This document shows positions 16,992 to 25,534 of a DNA stretch of 60,447 nucleotides, in pieces. The translations under genes and the position numbers were made by a program. This stretch comes from CAZPNX01 sp964588285 (lineage in GTDB: Bacteria > Edwardsbacteria > AC1 > EtOH8), in NCBI GenBank assembly GCA_964588285.1, contig CAZPNX010000015.1, positions 1 to 60,447 of the forward strand, given 5' to 3'. Numbering within the stretch: the stretch's first letter is position 1; each line of letters opens with the position of its first letter. The notes beneath the pieces are model-generated. The model made no database searches and was not told the DNA's origin. It saw only the letters and a list, made by a program, of their open reading frames with translations.

Positions 16992-19439
16992 TCAGACGTA
17001 GGATATGCGCTGTTTATCCGGCTTTTTAAGTTTTGAGGGAATGGGCTTGGGTTTGGGGGCCGCCTCCGGCTCGGGGGCCGGCGGCTGGGGGGCCATCGGA
17101 ACCGGCGGTTTCACCGCCGGCCTGGCGGCCGTAATCGGCTGAGGCCTGGGAACGGCCGTCGGCATGGCTGCCGGGCGCACCGGCGGCGTCTGGGGCTGGG
17201 CCGGCGCGGGACGGGAGGCCGGCGGCTGGTATGAAGGCTGTGGGATCGGCTGAGGCCCGGGCTGAGGCGCCGGCCTGGGTGCGGCCGCAGGCTTTTGAAG
17301 ATCCGGCGTCGGCGCGGCGGCCGGAGGACGATATTGTGGTTGGACGGCCGGCTGAGCCGGCGGCTGGTAGACCTGGGCCGGACGCGGCACAGGTTGCGGC
17401 TCCGGAACGGGAATGGGTGCGGGAACCGGCTGCGGCTCGGGCTGGGGTGCCGCCGGCTGCAGGGCCAGCAGTTTTTGGGACACGTCCCGGAATGAGATGT
17501 CTATGTTGTAGGCGTTCTCATAGGATTGTCTGGCCTTCTCCAGGTCCCCGGCCTGCTCGTAGGCCATGCCCAGATAGTAGTGCAACCCCAGATACTCTTC
17601 GTCGGCATGTCCTGGGGTGGCGATCCCCCTCTCGAATTGCTTGATGGCAAACTTGGGCTCGCCCCGTTCCAAGAAACACAGCCCCAGCATCTCGAAGGCC
17701 GCCAGCCGCTCCTGCTCGCCTTTGGAGGCCAGCTGGAACTCGGAGATGGCCTCCTCCAGTAATCCCATTTCTTTATAGGATATGCCCAGGTCATAGTGCT
17801 GGCGGTATTCCTCCTGGCCCACCTGCTGGAAGACGCCTTCCTTGAACTCGGCCAGGATCTCTGACAGGGACAGAAATTCCTCCTGGGCGGCCGGGGCCTG
17901 GGGCTCGTCGGCCACGCTGAACTTGACCCGGGACTGCCTGCCTCCTTCGACGATGTCCCGGCCCCAATGGACCTTGGATTGTTCGGAGATGGCCTCGCCC
18001 ACCGGCTCCGGCTGGGGATAGGGTGTCGACTCCTCCTGGGGCGCCTGAACGATGAAGCTCTGTTGCTCCTCAGCTGGCTCTGGCTCGGACTGGGGTTCGG
18101 CCCAGGTTGGCTGGGCCGGCGGCGGCTCGGGGAATACCTCGGTCGGTGGAGAAAAACTCGGCATCTGGGGTGCCGCAAAGGTAGGCGAAGCCTGAGGCGG
18201 TGTCTCCAATGGCGGAAGCGGGGCCGGCCCCGCCGTAGGTTCTGGATGGATCTCCATCCCCGGCATGTCCACCGTGCCCTCGGGCAGGTCGGGCAAGAGC
18301 AGGGAAAGGTTTTCCAGGGCCAACTCGTTGACCGGATCTATCTCCAGCACCTTCTGGTAGATGGCGGCCGCCTGTTCTTTGAGCTCCCTCCTCCTCAGGC
18401 ACTCGGCCAGCCCCAGATAGGCCTCGATGATGGCTTCCGGCTGGTTGGACTCCAGCGCGATCTCCACCATCTTCTGGCGGCTGCGCAGCTCCAGGGGCTG
18501 AAGGTTGGCTATCTTCTTGTAGACCTCGACCGCCTTGTCCACCTTGCCCTCGGAAAGATAGCCGCTGGCCGCGCTGTGATACTGGTCCAAAGCCTCCTGG
18601 GTGGAGCCGATCTCCACCAACAGGTCGCCCAGCTCGATATTGGTGGCCCAGTCCTGCTTGGCCTCGACCTCGGGCTCGGCCGGAGCCGTCTCCCTCTCCA
18701 AAACTATCTCCGGGACCGGCGGAGGCGGAGCGGTAAACGTCTGGGCCGGCGGCGCGGCCGGAGCCTCCTGCCTCTGCTGCAGAAGCTCCTCGATGACCCG
18801 GGCCGGCTTGATCTCGATGGTGGGGGCGGCCGCCGGGGCCGCCGGCTCGCCCCGCATGCTGCGGATCCGGGCCTCCAGGGCCTCGGCCTCTATCTGGCGT
18901 CCCTGATCCCGGTAGGCCTGAGCCAGCAGGCTGAACTCGTTGATGGCCTCCGGGATCTGCTTCTGGGCCAGATACATCTCGGCCAGTTTGGCCCTGATGT
19001 TAAGATTCTGGGGATTGAGCTCGACTATTTGGGTGTACACCGGGAAGGCCAGGTCCTGACGGCCGTCCTTCATCTTTCGTTCGGCGTACTCTAGCAGGTT
19101 GGTGATGGCCTCGTTGACCAGGCCCTGGTGGATGTAGAGCTCGCCCAGGGTCTTGTAGAGCTCGGAGTCGTCTTTTTTATAGCGCAGGATTTTACGGCAG
19201 ATGGCGATGGCGTTGTTGTACAGCGCGTCGGCGCTGTAGTACTTCATCGCCTCCAGGTAGTTGCCGATGGCCTCGTCGATGTTGTTGAGCTTGACATAGG
19301 CGTCGCCGATGTAGTTGAAGACGCCGGCGTTCCCGGGCTCGGCCTCCAGCACCTTCTTGTACTCGACCACCGCCTTGGCGTAATCGCCCTTCTGGAAGAG
19401 CTCCTGCGCCTTGTTTCTTATCTGGTCAACCTTGGCCAC
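16992..19439 (-). CDS. Large TPR protein with proline-rich tail
   Basis: 815 residues from a GTG start. TPR units fill about 1-190, 265-385 and 545-665; linkers rich in Pro, Ala and Glu separate them, and the last 150 residues are Pro/Gln/Ala-rich, ending in a basic segment (KPKPIPSKLKKPDKQR). It is likely a scaffold that binds partners through TPRs and perhaps lies along an envelope structure. Its third TPR block closely resembles the C-terminal half of the TPR protein at 20382-21890, so the two are paralogous around the ExeA-like ATPase. No enzymatic domain is seen. Function unknown. Confidence 0.8.
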   Translation of the reverse strand: MAKVDQIRNKAQELFQKGDYAKAVVEYKKVLEAEPGNAGVFNYIGDAYVKLNNIDEAIGNYLEAMKYYSADALYNNAIAICRKILRYKKDDSELYKTLGELYIHQGLVNEAITNLLEYAERKMKDGRQDLAFPVYTQIVELNPQNLNIRAKLAEMYLAQKQIPEAINEFSLLAQAYRDQGRQIEAEALEARIRSMRGEPAAPAAAPTIEIKPARVIEELLQQRQEAPAAPPAQTFTAPPPPVPEIVLERETAPAEPEVEAKQDWATNIELGDLLVEIGSTQEALDQYHSAASGYLSEGKVDKAVEVYKKIANLQPLELRSRQKMVEIALESNQPEAIIEAYLGLAECLRRRELKEQAAAIYQKVLEIDPVNELALENLSLLLPDLPEGTVDMPGMEIHPEPTAGPAPLPPLETPPQASPTFAAPQMPSFSPPTEVFPEPPPAQPTWAEPQSEPEPAEEQQSFIVQAPQEESTPYPQPEPVGEAISEQSKVHWGRDIVEGGRQSRVKFSVADEPQAPAAQEEFLSLSEILAEFKEGVFQQVGQEEYRQHYDLGISYKEMGLLEEAISEFQLASKGEQERLAAFEMLGLCFLERGEPKFAIKQFERGIATPGHADEEYLGLHYYLGMAYEQAGDLEKARQSYENAYNIDISFRDVSQKLLALQPAAPQPEPQPVPAPIPVPEPQPVPRPAQVYQPPAQPAVQPQYRPPAAAPTPDLQKPAAAPRPAPQPGPQPIPQPSYQPPASRPAPAQPQTPPVRPAAMPTAVPRPQPITAARPAVKPPVPMAPQPPAPEPEAAPKPKPIPSKLKKPDKQRISYV

Positions 19440-19489
19440 AGTCTATTGCGTCAACAGCTTCTGATTTCTGCCTTTGGTTTTCAGGCTTT

Positions 19490-20362
19490 CTAGAAGGCGT
19501 ATTCCTGCCCCAGGTTAAGTTCGGTCTGCGAGGCCTCCTCCTCGGCCGGCACCAGCCCCAGGTTGTAGGCCACCGTCTGCACCACCGCCGCGTCGATCAT
19601 CTCCTTTTCCTGCAGGCAGCCCTCCATCAGAGAATTGTCGCAGACGGCGTTGACCAGCCGCGGCCGACCTTGGGAATAGCGGGCGATCAGATCGTAGGCG
19701 GTCTCGGTAAACAGCTCCTCCTCGCGGCCGGCGATCACCAGCCGATGCTGGATGTACTCCTTAACCGAGGCCGGGTCCAGCGGCTCCAGATGATACCTCA
19801 CCGCCACCCGCTGGTTGAGGGAAACGTCGGCCAGCAGGTTCTGGTTTACCTCCACCATGCCGAACATGATGAAGGTGATCAGCCTGGTGTCGGAGAGCTC
19901 CAGGTTCAAAAGGCCCCGGATTTCCTCCAGAATGGGCTGGCCCCGCAGCAGATTGGCCTCATCGATGAGGATCACCGCCTTGCGGCCCTCGGCATGGATT
20001 TCCATCAGCCGCCTGGCCACCGCGTTAGAGATCTGGGTCTTCTCCTCCTGAAGGTCGCGCACCCCCAGTAGCATGCCGATCCTTTTGAGGAACCATTGGG
20101 GGCTGAAGTCGGCGTGGGTCAGCACCAACAGGGCCGTCTCGAAACGGCCGTCCTCGCGCAGTATCTCCAGCAGGCGCCTGGCCAGCATGGTCTTGCCGGC
20201 CCCCACCTCGCCGGTCAGCACGCCCAAGCCCCGCATGCGCTCGGCCACATGGGCCAGGTGCATCACCGCCTGGCTGTGCTGGGGACTGTCGTAGTAGAAT
20301 CTGTTGTCCGGCACATTGGAGAATGGGTCCCCGCTGAGTTTGAAGAAGCGTTCGTAGTCCAT
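19490..20362 (-). CDS. ExeA-like AAA ATPase
   Basis: 290 residues. It resembles the ATPase part of ExeA/GspA (AAA_22), with the typical opening YERFFKLSGDPFSNVPD, Walker A GEVGAGKT (about 50-57) and Walker B AVILIDEANLL. ExeA works with a peptidoglycan-binding partner to pass secretin through the wall in type II secretion; here the peptidoglycan-binding domain and membrane segment are missing. Similar stand-alone ATPases occur near pilus and competence genes. AAGGAG precedes the ATG. The gene lies between two paralogous TPR genes and upstream of comEC, suggesting a shared envelope or DNA-uptake job (inference). Confidence 0.85.
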   Translation of the reverse strand: MDYERFFKLSGDPFSNVPDNRFYYDSPQHSQAVMHLAHVAERMRGLGVLTGEVGAGKTMLARRLLEILREDGRFETALLVLTHADFSPQWFLKRIGMLLGVRDLQEEKTQISNAVARRLMEIHAEGRKAVILIDEANLLRGQPILEEIRGLLNLELSDTRLITFIMFGMVEVNQNLLADVSLNQRVAVRYHLEPLDPASVKEYIQHRLVIAGREEELFTETAYDLIARYSQGRPRLVNAVCDNSLMEGCLQEKEMIDAAVVQTVAYNLGLVPAEEEASQTELNLGQEYAF

Positions 20363-20381
20363 CGGTGCTCCTTGTGGGTCG

Positions 20382-21890
20382 TTACAGGAAAGAAAGCCCC
20401 TGATCCTTAAGATAGACGGTCTCCCCCTCCTCCACGGGGGCCGGTGACGGATGTTGCTCTGGCTCTAAGGTCTCTTCCTCCGGAAGCTCGGCCGCTGCAA
20501 CTGGAGCTTGGACCTGGTCCTCCGGTCTCTTCTCTTCAGCCGGCGCCGGGGGCAACTCGGAGACAGGTTTTTCAACCGCAGCCTCCGTCTTGATGGCAGC
20601 CGGGACCGGCTTTTCCGGCGGCAGGGATTGGACCAGGGCCGGAGCAGTCAAGGCCGCAGTGGCCGCGGCCGGCGGTTCGGCTGGAGCCGCCGGTTTTGTC
20701 TGGTATTGGTTTTTTAACTGGGCCTCGATGCGCCGCAGCCGTGCGGCTACATCTTTATAGGTGATATCCAGAATGTAGACCTGCTCGTACTCGCCCAGGG
20801 CCTTGGCCAGGTCTCCCATCTGCTCGTGGGCCAGGCCCAGATTGTAATGCAGCCCGACGTACTCGTTGTCCAGAAACTTCTTGATGGACAGCCCCTGGTG
20901 CAGCACCTCCTTGGCCAGACCGAAGTCTCCCTGTTCCAGGAAGGACACCGCCAGCATCTCGAAGGCCTTGAGCTGGCGCCCGCCGCCCTTGATGGCCTGC
21001 TGGAACTCGATGATGGCCTCGTCCCGCATGCCCTCGGCGCGGAAGAGCACCCCCAGGTCGTAGTAGGGCTCGAAGGCTTCGTCTATCCTGGTCCAGACCG
21101 CCTCCTGGAACATGCGGCCGGCCCCGTAAAACTCCTCCCGCAGCTTGGTCTGGTCCACCTCGCTGTTGTCCTGCAGGGCCAGCACCTTGGAGAGGGCTTC
21201 CTCGTTGGTGGGGTCGCGCTCCAACACCTTTTGGTAGACGGCCTTGGCCTTGCGGGCGAAACCCCGCCGCTGCAGGACTCTGGCGTAGGAGAGCTGGGTC
21301 TCCATTATCTTGCGCGGCTGGCCCATCTTCAGGGCCACATCCACCAAGCGTCGGTAAGGGGCAATATCGGCCGGCTCCGGCGCCGACTCCGAGGTGTCGG
21401 ACAACAGCTGGTCTGCCAGCTGCTTTATCCTGCCGGCCAGATCCTTAAGGCCGGGGTTCTCGGGCACTATCCCGGCTATCTTTTGATAGGCCGAGCTAAT
21501 GGCAGTGAAGTCCGAGCGCAGCTTGAGCTGTTCGATGTACTTCAGCCACTCCCGAATGGTGCCGCTTTTCAAGCCCAGCCGGAAGTAGAATTCGCCGGCC
21601 TTATTATATAACTCTATACGCTCTCTGTCAATAGCCAATATCCGGCGGCAGGCCACCAGGCCGCGCCCATAGTCTCCGGTCTTTTCGGAAAGCCTCAGGG
21701 TCTTCTCGAACTGGTCCAAGGCCTTGCGATCGTCCTCGCCCTGAAGGTAGACGTCGGCCAGAATCAGGTTGAACTCGGTGTCTTCGGAGTCAAACATCAG
21801 AACCTGTTCCGAAGCTCGCCTGGCCTTCTCCCACTCCCCCTTCTGGAAGAACAGCCTACCCTGCTCTTTGAGCCTGGCTACCTCAGCCAC
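20382..21890 (-). CDS. TPR protein, paralogue of the downstream TPR/proline-rich protein
   Basis: 502 residues from a GTG start preceded by AGAGGGG. TPR repeats run over about 1-400 and an Ala/Pro/Glu-rich tail over the last 110. Its segment YDLGVLFRAEGMRDEAIIEF ... AFEMLAVSFLEQGDF ... LDITYKDVAARL matches the larger TPR protein (YDLGISYKEMGLLEEAISEF ... AFEMLGLCFLERGEP ... IDISFRDVSQKL). The stop lies 19 bases before the ExeA-like ATPase start, so it likely leads the TPR-ATPase-TPR-comEC unit. Function unknown beyond protein-protein contact. Confidence 0.8.
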   Translation of the reverse strand: MAEVARLKEQGRLFFQKGEWEKARRASEQVLMFDSEDTEFNLILADVYLQGEDDRKALDQFEKTLRLSEKTGDYGRGLVACRRILAIDRERIELYNKAGEFYFRLGLKSGTIREWLKYIEQLKLRSDFTAISSAYQKIAGIVPENPGLKDLAGRIKQLADQLLSDTSESAPEPADIAPYRRLVDVALKMGQPRKIMETQLSYARVLQRRGFARKAKAVYQKVLERDPTNEEALSKVLALQDNSEVDQTKLREEFYGAGRMFQEAVWTRIDEAFEPYYDLGVLFRAEGMRDEAIIEFQQAIKGGGRQLKAFEMLAVSFLEQGDFGLAKEVLHQGLSIKKFLDNEYVGLHYNLGLAHEQMGDLAKALGEYEQVYILDITYKDVAARLRRIEAQLKNQYQTKPAAPAEPPAAATAALTAPALVQSLPPEKPVPAAIKTEAAVEKPVSELPPAPAEEKRPEDQVQAPVAAAELPEEETLEPEQHPSPAPVEEGETVYLKDQGLSFL

Positions 21891-21949
21891 TCAGCCCCTC
21901 TGATATAATGTTGCCGGCAAAATCCCCATTTCGCTTGGCACAATCGTTC

Positions 21950-23626
21950 TCACATCCCGGCCACGGCCTTTTTGACCGTTTCCACGGCCTTCCGACACAG
22001 CTCGGCCGCCTCGGCTGTCATCGCTTCCGCCTTCCGGGTGTGCTCCTCTTTGAACTTGGCGTCCCTGATCGACGGCAGGTTGATGAGGACGTTGAGAGCC
22101 GCCCCTTCCACCCCGGCCCTGGCCATCAGGGCGGCCACCCCGGCGTCCGAAGACGAATTGGCATTGCCCTTGGCGGCCACCTCCAAAGACAACTTAAGGG
22201 CCTCCAGGCAGACCGAAGCCGTCTCTAGGGGCACCGCCGCCGCCTTCTTGTAACCCAGCTCCATGGCCTCCTGGCGCGCCCTCTTCTGTTCATCGGTGGT
22301 TTTGGGCAGGCGCGTGGCCTCCATCAGATCGTTGAAGGCATCGGTGTCGTCGTCCACCGCCCGCAACAGCCGGTCCTTGACGGCCTGGGCTCTCTCCGCC
22401 AGGTCGGACATCTCGGAAAAAACCTTTTCGTAGCCCTTCTTGCCCACCGTCAGGTTGGCCACCATGGCCGCCAGGGCCGCCGCCAGGCTTCCGGCCAGAG
22501 CCGCCACCGAACCCCCGCCCGGCGCCGGCGACTCGGTGGACACCTCATCCACAAAACCTCTGGTGGTCAGCGATATCAGGGGCCTGGTCTTTTCGAAGTT
22601 GTATTCGATGATCTTTTTGGCCGGATCGAACGGGCCCAGCTGATCGAGTCCCAGTGAGCGAACCGCGATTTCGACCAGCTCTGATTCCGGCACCCCGGCG
22701 CTCTTGCCCTGCTTCTTCAGGTAGTGCCTTCCGGCCTCAAGCATCGGACCCAGGGGGATCAAACCAACCAACTCGGAACCCGTAACGCGCAGCCCGAGCT
22801 TTTGGGCCTCCTCGCACACCGAATCGAAAACCACGTGGAGGGGCGTCGTCTTGTAATTGATGAGGTTGATGGAGACCTGGGCTTGGCGGTAGGCGTCGAT
22901 GTACCAGCCGATGGCCCGCACCGCCTTGTGCTTCCCGGGAAGCTTGACGGTCTTGCCGTTGGCGTCCTTGACCAAGTTGCCTTGCTCGTCGCGTTTGGCC
23001 CGTCCGCCCTCGCGGATGTTGAGGGCGATCTCATTGGCCAGCTTTTTGTCCCGGGTATTCAGATTGACGTTGTAGGCTATCAGGAACTCGCGGGCCCCGA
23101 CCACGCTGGCCCCCCAGCGCGGCTTGAGACGGGCCGGCCCGAAGTCAGGCTTCCACTTGGGATCGGAGAGTTTGGCCTCCAGCGCCTCGTACTCGCCGGC
23201 CCTTATCTCGGCCAGGCTCTGGCGCTCAGGGGAAGTGGCGGCGAACTCGTATAAATAGACCGGGACCTCCAGCTCCTCGCCCAGACGCTTCCCAACCTTC
23301 TTGGCGATGGCCACACAGTCGTCCATGGTGACGCCGGTCACCGGTATGAACGGACAGACATCCATGGCCCCCATGCGGGGATGGGCGCCCTTGTGCTGGG
23401 ACATGTCGATGAGCTCGTAGGCCTTTTTGGCCGCCTGGAACGCGGCCTCGGCCACTCCGGACGGGGTTCCCACCAGGGTGTAGACGGTGCGGTTGGTGTC
23501 CGCCCCAGGGTCCACGTCCAGCAGCTTTACATCGGCCACCCCCCTCACCGCGTCGGCAATGGCCTCGATGATCTTTTTATCCCGTCCCTCGGAGAAATTG
23601 GGGACGCATTCCACTAGCTGGTTCAT
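21950..23626 (-). CDS. ftcD: Bifunctional glutamate formiminotransferase / formiminotetrahydrofolate cyclodeaminase
   Basis: 558 residues joining two enzymes. The formiminotransferase half (about 1-340) starts MNQLVECVPNFSEG and has H82 in SQHKGAHPRMGAMD, the catalytic His known from the mammalian enzyme. The cyclodeaminase half (about 360-558) has STESPAPGGGSVAA and a helical remainder. It moves the formimino group of formiminoglutamate to tetrahydrofolate, releasing glutamate, then deaminates it to methenyl-folate and ammonia: the last steps of histidine breakdown. hutI, hutU and hutH lie upstream on the same strand. A promoter candidate lies immediately upstream. Confidence 0.95.
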   Translation of the reverse strand: MNQLVECVPNFSEGRDKKIIEAIADAVRGVADVKLLDVDPGADTNRTVYTLVGTPSGVAEAAFQAAKKAYELIDMSQHKGAHPRMGAMDVCPFIPVTGVTMDDCVAIAKKVGKRLGEELEVPVYLYEFAATSPERQSLAEIRAGEYEALEAKLSDPKWKPDFGPARLKPRWGASVVGAREFLIAYNVNLNTRDKKLANEIALNIREGGRAKRDEQGNLVKDANGKTVKLPGKHKAVRAIGWYIDAYRQAQVSINLINYKTTPLHVVFDSVCEEAQKLGLRVTGSELVGLIPLGPMLEAGRHYLKKQGKSAGVPESELVEIAVRSLGLDQLGPFDPAKKIIEYNFEKTRPLISLTTRGFVDEVSTESPAPGGGSVAALAGSLAAALAAMVANLTVGKKGYEKVFSEMSDLAERAQAVKDRLLRAVDDDTDAFNDLMEATRLPKTTDEQKRARQEAMELGYKKAAAVPLETASVCLEALKLSLEVAAKGNANSSSDAGVAALMARAGVEGAALNVLINLPSIRDAKFKEEHTRKAEAMTAEAAELCRKAVETVKKAVAGM

Positions 23627-23635
23627 AATAATTGT

Positions 23636-23667
23636 ATTATATATTCAATTAATCACTATGCTATCAA
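23636..23667 (-). promoter_or_regulatory. Putative promoter of ftcD with very short leader
   Basis: Minus strand: TTGATA (23662-23667) and overlapping TATATA/TATAAT boxes (23636-23643). With TATAAT as the -10 the start point would fall about three bases before the ATG at 23626, again with no Shine-Dalgarno. Spacing is 18 bases to TATATA or 20 to TATAAT, so the assignment is tentative. It overlaps the 3' end of the small lipoprotein gene. Confidence 0.4.
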
Positions 23668-24109
23668 AGTATATTGGCCTAACGGTTGAATGATAATTGA
23701 ATGCCGTGTCTGGGAATACACTCCTTTGATATATACTTAGTAGAAAACGACCTGACGGTAAACTGTCTATCCTGCTATATACTGGAAAAAAACAAATGCA
23801 AGTATAGGCAAAATCACCTATCGAATCTGTTTCAAAAACGCATAAAGTGTCCCATTGTGCCTGAAACTTTGAATAAATATAAGCAGCGCAATTTGCCGCA
23901 AGATTATAGTGTTGTATTATTAAGCTGTGATCCTGTACGTATATAGTAAATGAATCTGCCTTAATTGTATCATGACATGGAAATGCCTGATATTCATAAG
24001 TTACATGACTTAAATCGGAATATTGTGGAAAGGGCGAAATAAATGATTTCTTTTTACTGCACCCAAATAATATAACAAGCGTAATTATTACTAAAATAAC
24101 CTTTTTCAT
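23645..24109 (-). CDS. Small predicted lipoprotein of unknown function
   Basis: 154 residues. A classic lipoprotein signal ends in the lipobox LVILFGC (Cys17), followed by SKKKS. The rest has no recognised domain but contains several Cys residues (CHDT, NCAAY, DTLC, TCICF) and many aromatic residues. The gene is distinctly A/T-rich compared with its neighbours, which suggests recent acquisition or weak selection on codon use. It sits between hutI and ftcD, and its start codon directly follows a hairpin (24111-24137). Probably real because of the intact signal and lipobox, but unsupported by any family. Confidence 0.65.
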   Translation of the reverse strand: MKKVILVIITLVILFGCSKKKSFISPFPQYSDLSHVTYEYQAFPCHDTIKADSFTIYVQDHSLIIQHYNLAANCAAYIYSKFQAQWDTLCVFETDSIGDFAYTCICFFPVYSRIDSLPSGRFLLSIYQRSVFPDTAFNYHSTVRPIYFDSIVIN

Positions 24110-24110
24110 G

Positions 24111-24137
24111 GTAACACTTCGGGCAAATAAGTGTTAC
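24111..24137 (-). promoter_or_regulatory. Hairpin touching the lipoprotein start codon
   Basis: GTAACACTT (24111-24119) is complemented exactly by AAGTGTTAC (24129-24137), loop nine bases. On the minus strand the stem ends one base before the lipoprotein ATG, so in mRNA it would occupy the normal ribosome-binding position. It may limit translation or mark the end of the hutI message; no T run follows. Confidence 0.4.
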
Positions 24138-24180
24138 ATACCACCAAATGGATTGTCAGTTAAATCCGTTCGTTCTTTTT

Positions 24181-24246
24181 CATCACCAAGGCACAAAGGG
24201 ACATCTTCTTAGGGTTGTGATTTAGCGTCTTGGTGTCTTTGTGGTT
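24181..24246. repeat. Dispersed palindromic repeat, copy 1 (3' end of hutI)
   Basis: CATCACCAAGGCACAAAGG on the left is mirrored by CTTGGTGTCTTTGTGGTTA on the right. A related copy is at 27838-27906. The right arm contains the hutI stop codon. Such CACCAAGGCACAAAG-type palindromes are a familiar class of short non-coding repeats in environmental bacterial genomes. Confidence 0.7.
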
Positions 24247-25525
24247 AGATATTCCCGACAACTATTTCACCGTTCTTCACCACCGTCTTCACATAATTGA
24301 CTCCGAAGTGGTACGGCAGGTAGCGGTAGTTGGGTATGTCCAAAAGGATGATGTCCGCCTGTTTTCCGATTTCTATGGAACCCAGCCGGTCCCCCCGGTT
24401 AATGGCGTGGGCTGCATTGATGGTGGCGGCGCAGATGGCCTCGGCCGGGGTCAGCCCCAGGTAGAGGCAAGCCAGCCCGATGACGATGGGCATGGCCTCC
24501 AGGGTGCAGGTGCCGGGATTGTGATCGGTGGCCAGGGCCACCGGGATGCCCATCTCCACCATTTTCCTGGCCGGGGCGTACTGTTTCTTCAGGGTGAGGC
24601 TGGTGCCGGGCAGGAGCACGGCGATGGTGCCCGCCTCCTTCATCAGCTCCAGCCCCTCCAGCGACGGGTGCAACAGATGCTCGGCGGATATGGCCCTCAC
24701 CCTTCCGGCCGCCTCGGCCGCGCCCACCGAGGCCAGCTCGTCGGCGTGTATTTTGGGAATGATATCATAATTGCTGGCGGTTTTCAAAATAATCTCGGCC
24801 TCGGTCGGACTGAAGACCCCCTGGTCGCAGAAGACGTCGCAGAACTCGGCCAGTTTCCGCTCGGCCACCAGCGGGATCATCTCCTCGCAGATCTGCTTTA
24901 CGTACTTATCCCTGGAAAAGTCGCTTCTCCCTTCTATCTTCTCACTTCTCACTTCGTCCGGGAACTCGTGCGCCCCCATAAACGTCGGCACAACCTCTAT
25001 AACCTGTTTTTCATTTAGAACCTTAATAACCTCCAGTATCTTGACCTCGCTCTCGGTGGACAGACCGTAGCCGGATTTGGCTTCGACTGTGGTCGTCCCC
25101 CACATCAGCATCCTGTTCAGCCGTTTGAGCGCCGCCTCTGTCAGCTGCTCCCGGGTGGCCGCCCGGGTGGCCCGGACCGTGGAACGGATGCCGCCGCCTC
25201 TGGCAGCTATATCGATATAGGACATGCCCTGAGCCCGCAGCTCGAATTCCTCCTCGCGCGAGCCGCCGTAGACCAGATGGGTGTGGCAGTCCACAAAGCC
25301 GGGCATGGCCACCATGCTTTCGGCATCGATGACCTTGGTTTTGGCGGTGAGCTTGAGCTTCGGTTTGATCTCAGCGGTCCTGCCGACCTCCACGATTTTC
25401 CCGTCCGACACCGCCACCAGCCCGTCCTCGATGATGCCGAGCTCGGACTGGGCCGCGCCCGAGCGCGGACCCTTGGGGCCGGCCAGGGTTAACAATTGGG
25501 AGATGTGCTGGATGATGAGGTCCAT
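24245..25525 (-). CDS. hutI: Imidazolonepropionase
   Basis: 426 residues of the amidohydrolase superfamily. It opens the ring of imidazolone-5-propionate to give N-formimino-L-glutamate, the third step of histidine degradation. Metal ligands H81 and H83 (DCHTHLVYGG), the substrate loop YIDIAARGGGI and the later ATDHNPGTC are present. Two oddities: residues about 193-202 (RSEKIEGRSD) are encoded by a purine-rich simple repeat and appear as an extra loop relative to familiar HutI proteins, and the stop codon lies in a dispersed palindrome. ATG at 25525, nine bases after the CsgG-like gene's stop. Confidence 0.95.
   Translation of the reverse strand: MDLIIQHISQLLTLAGPKGPRSGAAQSELGIIEDGLVAVSDGKIVEVGRTAEIKPKLKLTAKTKVIDAESMVAMPGFVDCHTHLVYGGSREEEFELRAQGMSYIDIAARGGGIRSTVRATRAATREQLTEAALKRLNRMLMWGTTTVEAKSGYGLSTESEVKILEVIKVLNEKQVIEVVPTFMGAHEFPDEVRSEKIEGRSDFSRDKYVKQICEEMIPLVAERKLAEFCDVFCDQGVFSPTEAEIILKTASNYDIIPKIHADELASVGAAEAAGRVRAISAEHLLHPSLEGLELMKEAGTIAVLLPGTSLTLKKQYAPARKMVEMGIPVALATDHNPGTCTLEAMPIVIGLACLYLGLTPAEAICAATINAAHAINRGDRLGSIEIGKQADIILLDIPNYRYLPYHFGVNYVKTVVKNGEIVVGNI
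24921..24955. repeat. Purine-rich simple repeat inside hutI
   Basis: On the coding strand this stretch reads as repeated AGAAG/GTGAGAAG units (for example GTGAGAAGTGAGAAGATAG). It stays in frame and adds about ten Lys/Arg/Glu/Ser-rich residues. Similar short units commonly form dispersed intergenic repeats, so this may be an in-frame repeat insertion. Confidence 0.5.
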
Positions 25526-25534
25526 TGCCCCGGC

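Noticed and set aside
17967..19094. 375-codon plus-strand frame opposite the large TPR gene
   Set aside because: Leu/Gly/Arg-rich shadow of a repetitive coding region.
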